Counted from the first letter of the stretch, positions 35,836-46,803 are shown. The stretch is DNA of 64,000 nt from Micropterix aruncella (GCA_944548615.1 OX155971.1:26772072-26836071), one strand, 5' to 3'. A program made the numbers and translations. Notes: generated by a model from the sequence alone, not told the origin.

Positions 35836-37107
35836 GTTGGTCGCCGGTTTCTGAATTATTTCTAAATTTGAGTTATTGTCCAAAAATAGCCTTAAGAGGG
35901 AAGTTTCCAGAAAAGATTTCAGAAAACTTTGGTGCAGCACAACATACCTTAAAAATATTAGCTTTGAAAGAAGACCTAGGAAATCACAATTTTATTTCTT
36001 CGTCTACCATATTGAAGATACTAGAGACTTTATATTTTTTTTTACAATTTTATGGGCTCTTAACAAATAATCGGTGCAAATTTTCGTTGCAACTCCCTAC
36101 CCGATCAAAATACAAGGACAACGTTAAGACGCTTCAGAGGCGTACTTGGTGGCTAGCGTTTATTTTTGGATCTAATATTGAATTATTATTTTTCAAAATA
36201 AGTTTGTTTTAGGATTAAATCAGGTTTGAGCTAATAACAATATTATGAGCTACAACGTCGTAAATATGGCGCTGCTTACGGGGCGGTTCGCTGGAGCTGA
36301 CGACATATTTCTGCCATTTTGTTTCGCCTAAGCCGTTTTCTAGGAAATAAGGAGCTTATCCGCGCGCGACTCGAGCTTTTGCATATATTATAGAGCCTTT
36401 CGCTGCCTCTTGCTAGTTCGTAGCTCATCTCTTTTTTTGCCCTCCTACATTTCATTTGCCGACGCATTCGATATCATAACCCTTGTAATGAAAAATGGAA
36501 ATAGGACCGCTCTGTATTTTTTATACTCAGTGGAGCAGAAGGGGGATAGAAATAGAAGGAAGGATTTTGACTTTGGAGATTTGGTGGTTCGGAATGAAAT
36601 ACGAAATTTACATTAATTAGTTTTTGACCTCACGAACATCGACAATAAAACTTTTCTTGTTGGTTATATTTTTTTAAATACTTGAAAAAGTTTTCAATAA
36701 ACTATTTTTTCGGAGTTTCCCGCGATTCACCCCGCTCCTAATGTCATATTTTGACTTTTGAAATACGTATGGTGTTGTACGGCAAATACATTCGAATTAA
36801 TAAAAACTTGTATTGGGACCAAAAGGAAACAGTCAAAGTGGAACAGGAATACGTGTACTCTGAGGCGATTACGACCGAGGCCCTGTAGAATCTTGATGAG
36901 GGGGTGAAAATGAAAGGAATACTCATTATTACTTATACTTATACTTACACTCACTTGTACTTATACTTAGAAAACTACTTTTATAGGAAACAAATATCCG
37001 CATGATTAATTGCATATTCGATATAATAACGCCAGTTATGAACCCCTAAAAATCGTCAATCTGTGAAGACTTCGGGTCGGATACGTAATTATTTACCCAC
37101 CTTCATT
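35836..37107. other. Unassigned spacer
   Basis: Short open frames only; no recognised domain. Confidence 0.35.
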
Positions 37108-37122
37108 ATGCTGGGCTTACAA

Positions 37123-37780
37123 CTTGCGGTGTCAACTACAACGGGCGAGCCCGTCACCACAGGACGTTTTAACGATTTTCTCGTTCTGTCGCCCTGCAGT
37201 GAACGTAGAAGACTTTGGACAGAAACAAATCCAACGTCCAGCTACGTCACAACCTGCAAGAAGCCAACGCCTTACCGCGAGATAGCCAGTGTTACCTGGC
37301 GGGCCGACCCTCGCGCCCTTGCTTCCAATTGTGACCAGATTTCTCCGGTCTCTCGATTGGTTCCGAGTTCGAGGTCGCTTGCGCGGTCCCTTACGAAGCG
37401 GTGAAACGGTGTGCACCGAATCTATCGCGGACCAAGGCGTCCTTTGCCCGACTCTGAACCGGGATCGGATGGCCAATGGTCATTTCAAGAGCAGTCGCCA
37501 TAAGGTAGACAACCACCCCCGCTCTATAGGAAACAATACAGTTCCCAGACTCCCCCGATTGTTAGTCGGAGAGCACAGTCGATTGGCTTGCGCCGCTCGG
37601 TGCGCAGACCGTCCAGGAGCGCCAGAGGTTTGATTCCCAGGGGAGACTGGTTGACCCAGTGTCCTACCCAGGCTCGCACCCCATGCGTTGAGGCCATCGG
37701 ATGGGTGTTGACCCGTGAGTGTGACCGACCCTGAACACATGGGTCATCGTGGCCACCTCATCATGGGCCCATTAGCCCCC
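37123..37780 (-). mobile_element. Family B full-length copy (TSD ATGCTGGGCTTACAA)
   Basis: 658 bp in reverse orientation, flanked by an exact 15-bp duplication ATGCTGGGCTTACAA (37108-37122, 37781-37795). Left edge is the B 3' end (GTCAACTACAACGGGCGAGC) and right edge the B 5' end (GGGCCCATTAGCCCCC). The long duplication and absence of terminal inverted repeats mark a retroposon. It has a near-terminal hairpin (ACGGGCGAGCCCGT). Confidence 0.9.
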
Positions 37781-37795
37781 ATGCTGGGCTTACAA

Positions 37796-38180
37796 TAATA
37801 AAAACGAAGTTCGTAGGAATGCGCACGGCAGCCGTCGGAACGCAAAATGGCGGTATCGCATTATGTTTGATATGATCGGCGGTTAAAATTATTAGGTAAT
37901 ATAAAAAAAAATATTTGTTATTTTTACTGACACAACCGTGGCACTCCAATAATACTCAGGAAGTGAGCTCGCCTTATCACAGGAGTGCCTAGCAAGGCGG
38001 GCTCGGTTTCACTTTACTTGGCACATTAGGAATAATTTTATGCACTTTATCATATAATTTATGCACAATTTGGCCTGGGCACAGACAGATGTATGCCTAA
38101 ATTTAGAAGCATATAGCGGTATTTTCTGAATTGTACATTATATTGTGCTATTGCGTTTGAATGCTTATGTAACGAATAAA
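37796..38180. other. Unassigned spacer
   Basis: Nothing recognised. Confidence 0.4.
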
Positions 38181-38184
38181 TAAA

Positions 38185-39435
38185 AAAATAAATAATTTGC
38201 ACTACGCCGATGATACAGTTCTTTTGCCTCTACTTAGAAAGACTTACAGAGGTTTGTTGACAAAGGTAATGAGTGCAGTGAAAAGGCTGGCTTGTCAATA
38301 GAAATTTCAAAGACCAAAGTCATGGTTATTACCAGGGATCTGATTTTGGTACCAGGTAAAGTTCTTGAGTGGTTCCAGCAGTAAAAATATATCGGTGCAT
38401 GAGTGAATGAAATATGGGACTTCAATCAAGAAATTAGGACCCGGATAGAAATCTCCCGTGCATCATTCAATAAAATGAGAAAAGTCTTGTGTTTCCGACA
38501 AATTAATCAAAGACTCCGAACTCGGATCCTGCATTGCTACATCTGGCCAGTCGTTGTGTACGGCAGCGAAGCGTGGACCAAAAAAGAAGACACCAGACGG
38601 CGGCTAGAAGCTTTTGAGATTTGGTGCTACCGTCGAATGCTCCGTATAAACTGGAACCACAGAGTTAGCAATGAAAAATTGACCCGAAAATTGTTACACA
38701 CCGCCAAAAAGCGCAAGATTGCATATCTAGGACACTTGCTGCGGCATGACAGATATCAGTTGCTTGTGAGGGACCACCCCTCACAAGACTCCAAATTATT
38801 CGATGTGAGGTGGTGGTGTCAACTTACGAGTTATCTCCGTATTTAAAGGCGGTTTTAATGAATCAGAAGATATTCATTGATTGAATCGATTGAATATTGC
38901 CAGTTATAACGCTTGCCGAATTAACGAGTGCCCGGATTACTTAATCGAGACGCGAGGGTTGCGCGACGGCGGTTATGTAGGAGAGTGGATGAGGATTGTA
39001 TGTGTGCTCCTAGTATCTTGTACCGGGCACGGCTCGAGTCTGTGGGATTACAGACTGATGCTTCGAGACTCAGGGAAAATGAGGAAAGGAAACCAAGGAG
39101 CCGGATCCGTTGAGCGACCTCGTAGAGGGGTACCGGATATGCCGTCGCATCCTTGGGGGAAGGTGATCAATCGGGGACTGATAATTTGGTTGCTTTTTGG
39201 CCGGTTTATATAGGCCGTGCAATGATGCAATTTGAAATATTCTGAGTAAAAGTATTGTTTATCGTGCTGATTCATAGCTGCAAGAGTCAAAATAATAGCT
39301 GAATTGTGTCAGTGGATTTCACTGGAAATCGATGCATTTGTTGATCGTATATAGTGGACTTAAGGTCCGTTACATGCTCCAACTGTTATTGATGGGCAAA
39401 ATTGAGGGTAAACGGCGTCGTGGAAAAGGGAAAAG
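38185..39435 (+). pseudogene. RTE-type LINE ORF2, split by a solo LTR
   Basis: Plus strand begins at the catalytic YADDTVLL (near 38200), then a frame-broken stretch, then NEIWDFNQEIRTRIEISRAS, RILHCYIWPVVVYGSEAWT, WCYRRMLRINW and KRKIAYLGHLLRHD. These are the thumb and C-terminal motifs of RTE-like ORF2. At 38765 the frame is cut by an LTR; directly after the LTR (39375) the same frame resumes with the expected MGKIEGKRRRGKG. The 5' two-thirds is missing (5' truncation) and stops and frameshifts near 38300-38400 confirm a dead copy. Confidence 0.85.
38765..39374. mobile_element. Solo LTR, copy 2 (TSD TGCT)
   Basis: 610 bp, TGTGAGGGACCACCCC to GGTCCGTTACA, flanked by TGCT (38761-38764 and 39375-39378). 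Closely related to 56816-57360 (shared ACTCCAAATTATTCG, TTACGAGTTATCTCCG, GCCAGTTATAACGCTTGCCG, GTTTATATAGGCCG and the 3' end). TTTATATAGG is a likely TATA box. Inserted in the RTE ORF. Confidence 0.9.
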
Positions 39436-39650
39436 TCGCGGCTGTGCAATGTCAGAGATAAACCGATTATATATTGACTTGTAAATATTGAGTGTAAATA
39501 GTGTAATATTGACATAGGTGCCTGTATAAATTGTATATAGACCTGTACATGGAGAGTGTAAATAGAATAATATTGATATATCTATATACGATGTATATTG
39601 ACGTGACATCTATAAAAGCGTGTTTTCAGTGTTTTTTTTTAAAAACTATT
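39436..39650 (-). repeat. 120-bp-unit TIR repeat, left-end fragment
   Basis: Reverse of the 6110-6375 segment: the CTGTACATGGAGAGTGTAAA block, then ATAAAAGCGTGTTTTCAGTG. No 120-bp unit remains. Confidence 0.75.
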
Positions 39651-40200
39651 AATTAATTAACTATCATGTTCAACTTATGTCAATATAAGTTAGTCATTCA
39701 ATGTATCATACCGACCGTACATGGCATGGCAAAATACGTATAACAGGGCATGGAATAATAGGTACATAGGTCATTCAACAATGGCAGCTCGTTAGTGAGT
39801 GCCAGCTAATATTTGAGCTTGCCTGAAGCAAAATTGCAATAGGAGCGCTGACAGACTGGGCGCCTGTGGATTGAACTTAGGTCAACAATCAATCAGCGTT
39901 GAAGAGAATCACGGTATAAAAATTTGATTTTAGTTTTCACTGCTATACGCAACTTTCAAGATGACAACCGTCATAAGAGGGCTGCATCTGAAGATTTTGT
40001 TTCCTCGTGGTTCCGTGCAGCTTTGGTGGTAATAACCTTATTTTTGTTGGTCCTAGGTCAGCCCAACTCGCGGTTCAGCTCCCATCTAGTAGCCTCATTA
40101 AAGAGGTACATAAACTGGGCCGCTATGAACTCTGCCAGCGGCTGCAACCTGCAATCGTAGGTGGATTAAGTCGGATGTTCGGATCCGGCGGAACATCTCG
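39651..40200. other. Unassigned spacer
   Basis: Nothing recognised. Confidence 0.35.
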
Positions 40201-40204
40201 GGCG

Positions 40205-40965
40205 GAAATGGTCGGTTAATGCAACCTGCTGGCGCTATCCGGCGAACGACCGGGGGCGTCTGAAGATGTACGTTTCTGAGAATTGGGGGGTAGTCGTAGA
40301 CCTGGCGTCACCTATCCTTAGAAACTATCCGATGGCCACCCGATCTTGAGTGACATTGACCGACAAAGGGCGCCACAGATCCGGGATAAATTCAATCTAT
40401 GAATCACCGCTAAAATCAGGCAGAGTCCGCGCAAGCGACCTTGGATCCGCGAGCGGACTGGAGGATGGAGAAATCCGTCCAAATCTGGTAGTAAGGCGAG
40501 AGGTCGACCCGATCTCTCTTTTCCAAGTGGCACGAAGTAAGGCGTTGGTCTCTTACAGGCTATTGGCGAAGTTAGTCTGTGGACTAGAGATATCGACTAC
40601 AGCGGGCGAGCCCGTCACCTCAGGAAGTTTAAACGATTAGTTTCAATCTCCCTGGAGTGTGCGCAGAAGACTTAGGACAAAAACAGTCCACCGTCTAGCT
40701 CCGCCACAAACCCGTAAGAGATAACCGCGAGATAGCCAGGAGTGTTACCCAGCGGGCTTACACTCACGCTCTTACTTCCAATTGTGACCAGATTACTCCA
40801 GTCTCTCGGTTGGTTACGAGTTCGACAAACACAGTCTGTTGACTGTGTTTGTCCCTAAGTTTCAGTGCTCACTACATAAAAGAGAGAATGACTCAATGCC
40901 GTTATAAATCCATGTGGTGGCAATTTCGCCTCTATTAGTTGACAACCCTTAATGCCCCTACAGAT
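40205..40965 (+). repeat. Old family B copy split by a younger B insertion
   Basis: 40340-40585 and 40845-40965 together match the B 3' half (GATCCGGGATAAATTCAATC, CGCGCAAGCGACC, AAGGCGTTGGTCTCTTAC, then CTAAGTTTCAGTGCTCACTA and TTAGTTGACAACCCTT). They are separated by the insertion at 40586. Confidence 0.7.
40586..40832 (-). mobile_element. 5'-truncated family B insertion (TSD AGTCTGTKGACT)
   Basis: About 247 bp in reverse orientation, carrying only the B 3' part. It is flanked by AGTCTGTGGACT (40574-40585) and AGTCTGTTGACT (40833-40844), a 12-bp duplication with one change. A truncated copy that keeps the same 3' end is the retroposition signature and fixes which end of B is 3'. Confidence 0.8.
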
Positions 40966-41370
40966 ACATTGTACAGCCATAAACATAAACATAGGGACGA
41001 TCACTACACTGAGAGAAAAACTTCCAGGAGTCGCAATGGTGAAACGGAAAATGTCAGACTAATTTGGCTGCCAGGCTAACAGCAAGCTTACTCATAAAAG
41101 CAAAAGTTATAACTTGTTTATCTTCTTGCCTTTATATATTTAAAATTTACATTTAGAATTATCTAACTAAGAGATTGAGTAACTGACCTGACAATTTCTA
41201 ATATTAGCGATTATTTTTCGATCTATAGAATAATAAATAAAATGTTTTCATACGGTGCCTTAGGAGCTTAGTGAGTGGAAGTAAAGCCTTGAACAAATAT
41301 CCGTAACGTATACTCGCTGCGTGCTCTTTCTTTCAGTGTAGCCTATCTAAGAGAAATAAATGGTTAGATT
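40966..41370. other. Unassigned spacer
   Basis: Nothing recognised. Confidence 0.4.
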
Positions 41371-41376
41371 GTCCCT

Positions 41377-41625
41377 TCGAGTAGCGGCATAATTTCATGG
41401 CAGACCGCAACAATTTATTGAAATTTCTTGCAATATCGCCGCGCTCGACAAAAAGTACTATAACTATGGAACTACTACAGCAATCATAAAAAGAATAACT
41501 TTACAATAATTACATTGGAATTTCGTATATAGAATATTGAAATCTAATTTTGTAAAATAATTAGATAGTTATGATAAATATGTGAAATTCGAAAAAGTGA
41601 AAAACACTCGGCATTTCTAACTTGT
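41377..41625. mobile_element. Relic of a piggyBac-like element end
   Basis: CCCTTCGAGTAGCGGCATAA...TTTCATGG, then AGTACTATAACTATGGAACT and ATATAGAATATTGAAAT. This matches, base for base in large part, the MITE at 61143 and the reverse of the right end of the 43257-51047 element. TTAA is no longer visible at its left edge. Confidence 0.6.
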
Positions 41626-41629
41626 ACTT

Positions 41630-42260
41630 TTTTTATTTTTTATTTATTTATTTATCTTATTTTTTATAGTTACATAGAAAGATTGCGTTCATTTTTTAAC
41701 ACATTTTAAAAGAATACATATGAAGAAAATCGCGAAAGGGCATTAACTTGTCAGGATTACATCACCCCACTAGGTATACGCCTGTGTTGGGGTGATGGAT
41801 ACATAGTTCTGTGGTATTATTTGCTGAGCCTGTAGCCTTGCCTGCTGTCCTTCTTTCGCCTTAAAAACAATACGTAATATAATTTAGCATAATATAATAT
41901 AAATAATATAATATAATATCATATGTTATAACATATAAAATAATGTAGCATATTTATATATAATATAGTATAACTTGTCTTAAGGAAAAATATGGAACCC
42001 TATTTAGAAATTGTAAATACTATTGTGATCTTTATTAGATTCTCTAATCAAAGGTAGTATTTTGTTTTGCTTATTTATGTACAAAAATATTTAGATAGTA
42101 GCTCATAAAACCAATACAAATTTGATAATTTCTCGAAAAAAAAATGATGATGGTTGTCAATGAAATTTTACCAGAAATATCTGCGAAATGGTGCGTGAAA
42201 TTATTCCAGCGGCCGTCTATGTATCTATGGTAATAATGAGATATTTGTTATGGATTTTAG
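41630..42260. other. AT-rich spacer with a LINE-tail-like block
   Basis: TTTATTTATTTATCTTA tract, then ATCACCCCACTAGG...TGTTGGGGTGAT (a stem-loop, 41761-41797) at 41640-41800 has the layout of the LINE 3' ends listed above (minus strand). Confidence 0.4.
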
Positions 42261-42263
42261 ATG

Positions 42264-42298
42264 CGCACACTAATATTATAAAATAATATTAGTGTGCG
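42264..42298. repeat. Perfect hairpin, 16-bp arms
   Basis: CGCACACTAATATTAT, three-base loop, then its exact reverse complement. Non-coding. Confidence 0.85.
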
Positions 42299-42626
42299 TT
42301 CCGGGGTAAGCCGCCAATATTGGTCGTTACGTAGTCAACGGTGTTCTGATGTGCAACCAATGTGTATATAAAGCTTTCAATAATGCACCCTTAAGCTGTA
42401 CTAACTCCTTCTTCAAAAAAATATTCATGAATGCAACCTAAATATGCATAGAAACGCCATCATCCGAAACTGGAGGACTTTTCAGGTTCTGAATATATTA
42501 ATTTAAGTTTTAAAGACATCGCAAGACACCACGTGTGCCTATCGATATTATACAATAAAATATACACAAACATTTTAGGATTTCCGTTTTAAGTTTAATA
42601 GTTTTGTATAGACTGTATTTTTTTGA

Positions 42627-42712
42627 TGTACACGGCCCGGAAGCAAAGTGGTTAAGTTGCCTGATCTTCCGCGTTCGATTCACGGCTGGATCACCATTTT
42701 TCTTTGGGATAA
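42627..42712 (+). mobile_element. tRNA-derived SINE (partial)
   Basis: TGTACACGGCCCGGAAGC opens a tRNA-like head with an A-box-like GCAAAGTGGTTAAG and a B box GTTCGATTCAC about 30 nt later; a T run (TTTTT, a Pol III terminator) follows at about 42697. It is not a functional tRNA: no acceptor stem pairs. A sister copy in reverse lies at 54496. Confidence 0.65.
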
Positions 42713-42949
42713 ATTTAACTGAATTATCTAATCATTTCAATTCTGACGATCCAATACAATAACAAGACACACATGTTACACCCACGCATATTTCTCGATT
42801 TATCCGCGCTGCGCATGTGTTACTTTGCATACGTTCATTCACTGCTAACGTACGGCGCGGGGTTATAGGGGGGCGAGCAGCCGACAGGCAGAGGGCCTTC
42901 GTTATGCAGTAGCGTGCAGTCCGCACAATAGCGCGTGTGGCGCTTGATA

Positions 42950-43256
42950 CGCCAGCTAGGCCTCTGTTTAGAGATCTCTGCATCATGATGCTGCCGTCCA
43001 TTTATATAATGGAAGTAGCGCTGTTCGTTCGCAGAAATCTAGCCGATATTGACGTGAATGGTGTGCATCATCACTATCCAACAAGATCCCGTAGCATGCT
43101 ACGCTCAGTAAGTCATGCATTATTCAAGTCGGAGAGGCTAGCCTATATCGCCGGCCCAGCGGTTTACAACAAACTCAGCGAGCACTTTAGGCAGGCGCAA
43201 TCTCTTGACGTGTTTGAGAGACGCCTTTAGAGATACCTTACAGATAAGGCGTTTAA
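42950..43256 (+). pseudogene. LINE ORF2 C-terminal fragment, left half
   Basis: Plus strand reads RPLFRDLCIMMLPSIYIMEV, HYPTRS, then ERLAYIAGPAVYNKLSEHF and QSLDVFERRL, a jockey/CR1-type ORF2 C-terminus. One in-frame TAG at 43228. At the TTAA (43253-43256) the frame is interrupted by the piggyBac-like element and resumes after the second TTAA at 51048-51051 with SLEEYYSSEV and a stop. Confidence 0.8.
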
Positions 43257-44206
43257 CCCTTTGAGTATGATACGACCGAATTTGGTTCTGACACTTTTAT
43301 CCGTTGGATCTCATACGACCGAATTTGGTTCCACTCGGCGCGCGCGCTTTCGAACGCTTTGTTTACCATCGAAAGCATTTTGTCTCTTTCATGCGTATGG
43401 CAGATCAGGTACAGTATTAAATTCTCTCTGTTATCATGCGCCGCAGTAACAGCGCAGTCCATGTGAAGTATTATTACGGAACGCGCGAAGTCGAACGCAC
43501 CCATTTCTTGAAACGTCAAATCCGCCATTACGTATGTCGGCATTTCAGAAACGGTTTTCGTGTAGATTTCGGTGTGTTTTTGAACGAATCGTAAGTAAAA
43601 CCATTTCTACAACATCATATAGTCCCCCTAAACTGATTAGATGTACCATTTATCGTGTATATAAAGTATTTCGGGTCTTTGAATGTCCGCATCGCAAATG
43701 CCAATGTCCGCCATTGATAATCGCAAAAATGTTTTCTTGCGATTCTTGCATAATTTCTCGTGATGTCTCAGAAATTTATGGATATATAGCTCTGAAATAT
43801 ATGTGATTATGTTTTCCCGTTATATAACTTATGCAATAACTAATGTTTTTTTGATAATGGTTGATTTCTCAAAACGCTTATGTTTTAGTATTCAAAGATT
43901 CGCGCTAAAAATACTAAAATTCGTGTTTTTCATCATTTTTTTGCGGGAGGCTAATAGAGAATTCGAAAAAAAAATCGATATTTTATACGATAAAAACATA
44001 ACCTCAATTTTTTTCGATAAAATTTCGTAATTTCATAAAAGTTGGATTTCTTTATATCGGGAATTATAGAATATATAAAATAAAGTAGAAGAGTATATAT
44101 AACTTTTTTGACATAACTGCATATTTAGTGAAAAAAAACAGTTAGAAAGTTTTCGAATTCAATTTTGTTATTTTACAAAAAATTTCGTTATCCTTTCATC
44201 AATTAG

Positions 44207-44435
44207 ATGGCATCATCGCGACGGGACAGAATCCTAGACCTGGTGGTGGAGCAGTCTTCTTCGGATGAGAGCAGCGATGGGAGCAGCATGGGCCCGGCGG
44301 AAGAACTTGGGATGGAGACCGATGAAGGAGCGGATGACGGAGCGGAGACGACTTGGGACCAGTACATTGGCTTTGGCTATATGTCGCCGCTTTATGAGAT
44401 GTACTGGTTGAGTCCATCAGGCACCAAAGGCAGAT
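44207..44435 (+). CDS. Putative first exon, acidic N-terminus (in piggyBac-like element)
   Basis: ATG at 44207 opens 76 codons plus one base: MASSRRDRILDLVVEQ, then SSSDESSDGSS and a D/E-rich stretch, then an aromatic segment (WDQYIGFGYMSPLYEMYW). It is followed at 44436 by GTAAGT, a consensus 5' splice site; unspliced, a stop follows five codons later. Acid-rich N-termini are common in piggyBac transposases, which would suit the location, but I recognise no specific family and a captured host exon is possible. The next acceptor-like site in the element is at 46223, where the phase fits. The intron would contain the family B and hAT insertions. Expression is unproven. Confidence 0.4.
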
Positions 44436-44504
44436 GTAAGTATAACTAGAAGTGAATTACAATTTTATCATAAACAACTTAACATAACGGCCGATTAAAC
44501 GGCC

Positions 44505-46013
44505 GGGGGCTAACGGGCCCATGATGAGGTGGCCACGATGACCCATGTCTTCAGGGTCGGTCACACTCACGGGTCAACACTAGTGATGGGCGTGATTCTC
44601 AATTTTCAATCACGCAACGATCACGTTACTGGTATTTTATCACGCGTGATAATAACTGCTACTCGTGATTTTCGTGATTGTACTGAAATGTACTGTGAAA
44701 CGTTAAGTAACGAAGTTTCGTCAATGTGATAACTGATAACAGAAACGCGCATTATATTTGCTTTATTGGTAATTATTATTAGAAGAATTAGCGTTCAGAA
44801 AGATTAACTCTCTCGCTCTTTTGGTGCTAAGCCGAGTTCGTCTTTCTGAAATAATGTAAGCCACTTGTCGCCAAAAGTTATTTTATTGCTAACAAATCAT
44901 GAGGAAACTCATTTACATGAACGATTACGACGCGAGCGATAAGAGTGTCCAAATTCATGCCATAACAGTGTCTAAATTCATGCGATAACAGTGTCCAAAT
45001 TCACGTTACGTACGAAATGAACGCGCCACTCATCAGTTATCGTCCAGCCGGCGCGGGCGTTCGTCAGAACGAACGGCGGATCACTGATCCACTGATCATA
45101 TCACTGATCCACTGATCGCCGATCACTAGTGATTGAATTCGAATGAACGAAACCAAGTGAACGGTTCAATTAGGCGCTCACCGATCATCGTTCAGTGGCG
45201 CGCCGCGCGGTCGTTCAACGGCGATCAGTGAGAACGGCCAATCGATGTGATCAGTGATCGGTCGCGTCGTAGCGGCGCGCGGCGAGTGATGGCAACGCGG
45301 TGCTGTTCGTAGCCGTGATTCAAATAGCATGTTCTTTCGAATTCTCGTAACGCGTTCTTCGTGATTGCAAATATCACAGGTTATTGTTATTGCTATTCGT
45401 GATCACACCCATCACTAGTCAACACCCATCCGATGGCCTCCTCGCATGGTGTGCGAACCTGGGTAGGACACTGGGTCAACCAGTCTCCCCCGGGAATCAA
45501 ACCTCTGGCGCTCCTGGACGGTCTGCGCACCGAGCGGCGCAAGCCAATCGATTGTGCTCTCCGACTAACAAGCGGGGGAGTCTGGAAACTGTATTATTTC
45601 CTATAGAGCGGGGGTGGTTGGGTACCTTATGGCGACTGCTCTTGAATTGACCATTGGCCATCCGATCCCGGTTCAGAGCCGGGCAAAGGACGCCTTGGTC
45701 CGCTATAGATTCGGTGTACTCCGTTTCACCGCTTCATAAGGGAGAGGACCGCGCAAGCGACCTCGAACTCGGAACCAATCAAGAGACCGGAGAAATCTGG
45801 TCACAATTGGTAGTTAGGGCGCGAGTGCCGCCCGCCAGGTAACATACCTGGCTACTCGCGGTAAGGCGTTGGCTTCTAACGGGTTGTGGCGTAGCTAGAC
45901 GTTGGATTTTGTAAATGTCCAAAGTCTTCTACGCTCACTGCAGGGCGACAGAACGCCTAATCGTTAAAACGTCCTGTGGTGACGGGCTCGCCCGTTGTAG
46001 ATGACACCGCAAG
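44505..46013 (+). mobile_element. Family B copy interrupted by a hAT element
   Basis: B 5' end GGGGGCTAACGGGCCC at 44505, B 3' end (GGGCTCGCCCGTTGTAGATG, then CAAG) at 46013. A hAT insertion sits at 44581. After 46013 comes TGTTAGTCAGAGT and 90 bp of the B 5' half in reverse (46014-46105), so this is a B to reverse-B junction like those at 23270 and 25723. No TSD seen. Confidence 0.85.
44581..45417. mobile_element. Non-autonomous hAT element (TSD GTCAACAC)
   Basis: 837 bp. Inverted ends TAGTGATGGGCGTGAT and ATCACACCCATCACTA, flanked by the 8-bp duplication GTCAACAC (44573-44580 and 45418-45425). The interior is rich in ATCACTGATC/GATCAGTGATC motifs, likely subterminal repeats. No transposase ORF. 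Removing it restores the B sequence GGGTCAACACCCATCC. Confidence 0.93.
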
Positions 46014-46105
46014 ATGTTAGTCAGAGTGCACAATCGATTAGCTTACGCCGCACGGAGCGCAGGTCGTCCAGGAGCGCCAGAAGGTTGATTCCTAGGGGAA
46101 ATGTC
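46014..46105 (-). repeat. Reverse fragment of family B 5' half
   Basis: Reads TGTTAGTCAGAGTGCACAATC to GGTTGATTCCTAGGGG, the reverse of B positions ~225 to ~130, then stops matching. Confidence 0.8.
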
Positions 46106-46223
46106 GCAAGATGTCTTGACTGAAACGAGGGCTTTTCCGTTGTCAACTACTCTTCAGACTTCTGTATGATTTTATTATCATAGATTTATTATTAATTTTT
46201 TGTGTTTTTTTTCTAAATTTCAG

Positions 46224-46302
46224 CAACCTGTCGGATGCCCACCCAGATCTCCACCACTCACCGCCGCCGCCCGATCCCTTACTCGCTGCTGTCGTTAGAG
46301 AG
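46224..46302 (+). other. Exon-like block 2 of the array unit (79 nt; repeats at +910)
   Basis: Preceded by a polypyrimidine tract and acceptor (TTTTTTTTCTAAATTTCAG) and followed by GTATCA. Splicing to the exon ending at 44435 gives an open frame (STCRMPTQISTTHRRRPIPY). It is GC-rich, unlike its flanks. Repeated at 47134, 48044 and 48954. The length is short, so an open frame is weak evidence. Confidence 0.35.
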
Positions 46303-46376
46303 GTATCAAAGTATTATAAAGAAATTGATTTGAAGATTTTATTACATACAACTAACGGACTTCTTGTATCTTCTAG

Positions 46377-46433
46377 ACGTCTCCGCCATGGTCGCCTGGA
46401 CTGTCCCGTCTGTTGTCGTCGCAGCTTAGAACG
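46377..46433 (+). other. Exon-like block 3 (57 nt; repeats at +910)
   Basis: Acceptor TTGTATCTTCTAG before it, GTTTGT after it. In phase with block 2 it reads RRLRHGRLDCPVCCRRSLE, with a cysteine cluster. It resembles the start of block 4, including the acceptor, so the two may be an internal exon duplication. Confidence 0.3.
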
Positions 46434-46503
46434 GTTTGTATATATAATAAATATAGTATGGCAAATTGATTTTGGAGATTCACGGAATTCTTGTATCTTT
46501 TAG

Positions 46504-46803
46504 ACGTCATCTCCGCGGTCGAGATCTCGCTCGCCACAGCCAGGACCGTCCCATCGAGTACCTCCACCTCTACCTTTTATTTTCTAAAATGCAATGTATT
46601 ATCTTTATAATGGCTCGATTGATTGCGTTTCTTCGTAAACTAAAGTCCTGTACTATTGTAGTCCCGCAGAACTATTGTAGTCCCGCAGGTTATTCGCGTG
46701 TTAGTTTGATTTTACTATGTTCTTACGATCTAGATTATATGTACAACTTACGAGCTATGTTAGCTTCGATCTACTTTATATGTACAACTTACAAAATTTG
46801 TTA
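46504..46803 (+). other. Exon-like block 4 (terminal; repeats at +910)
   Basis: Acceptor TTGTATCTTTTAG, then in phase RRHLRGRDLARHSQDRPIEY and on to a stop (TAG) about 46801. Its first 75 bases are GC-rich; the rest is AT-rich. The frame is open for 100 codons, the longest in the unit. Confidence 0.3.

Noticed and set aside
42631..42700. Functional tRNA gene
   Set aside because: A- and B-box-like motifs but no acceptor or anticodon stem pairing; shared with a second dispersed copy, so a SINE.
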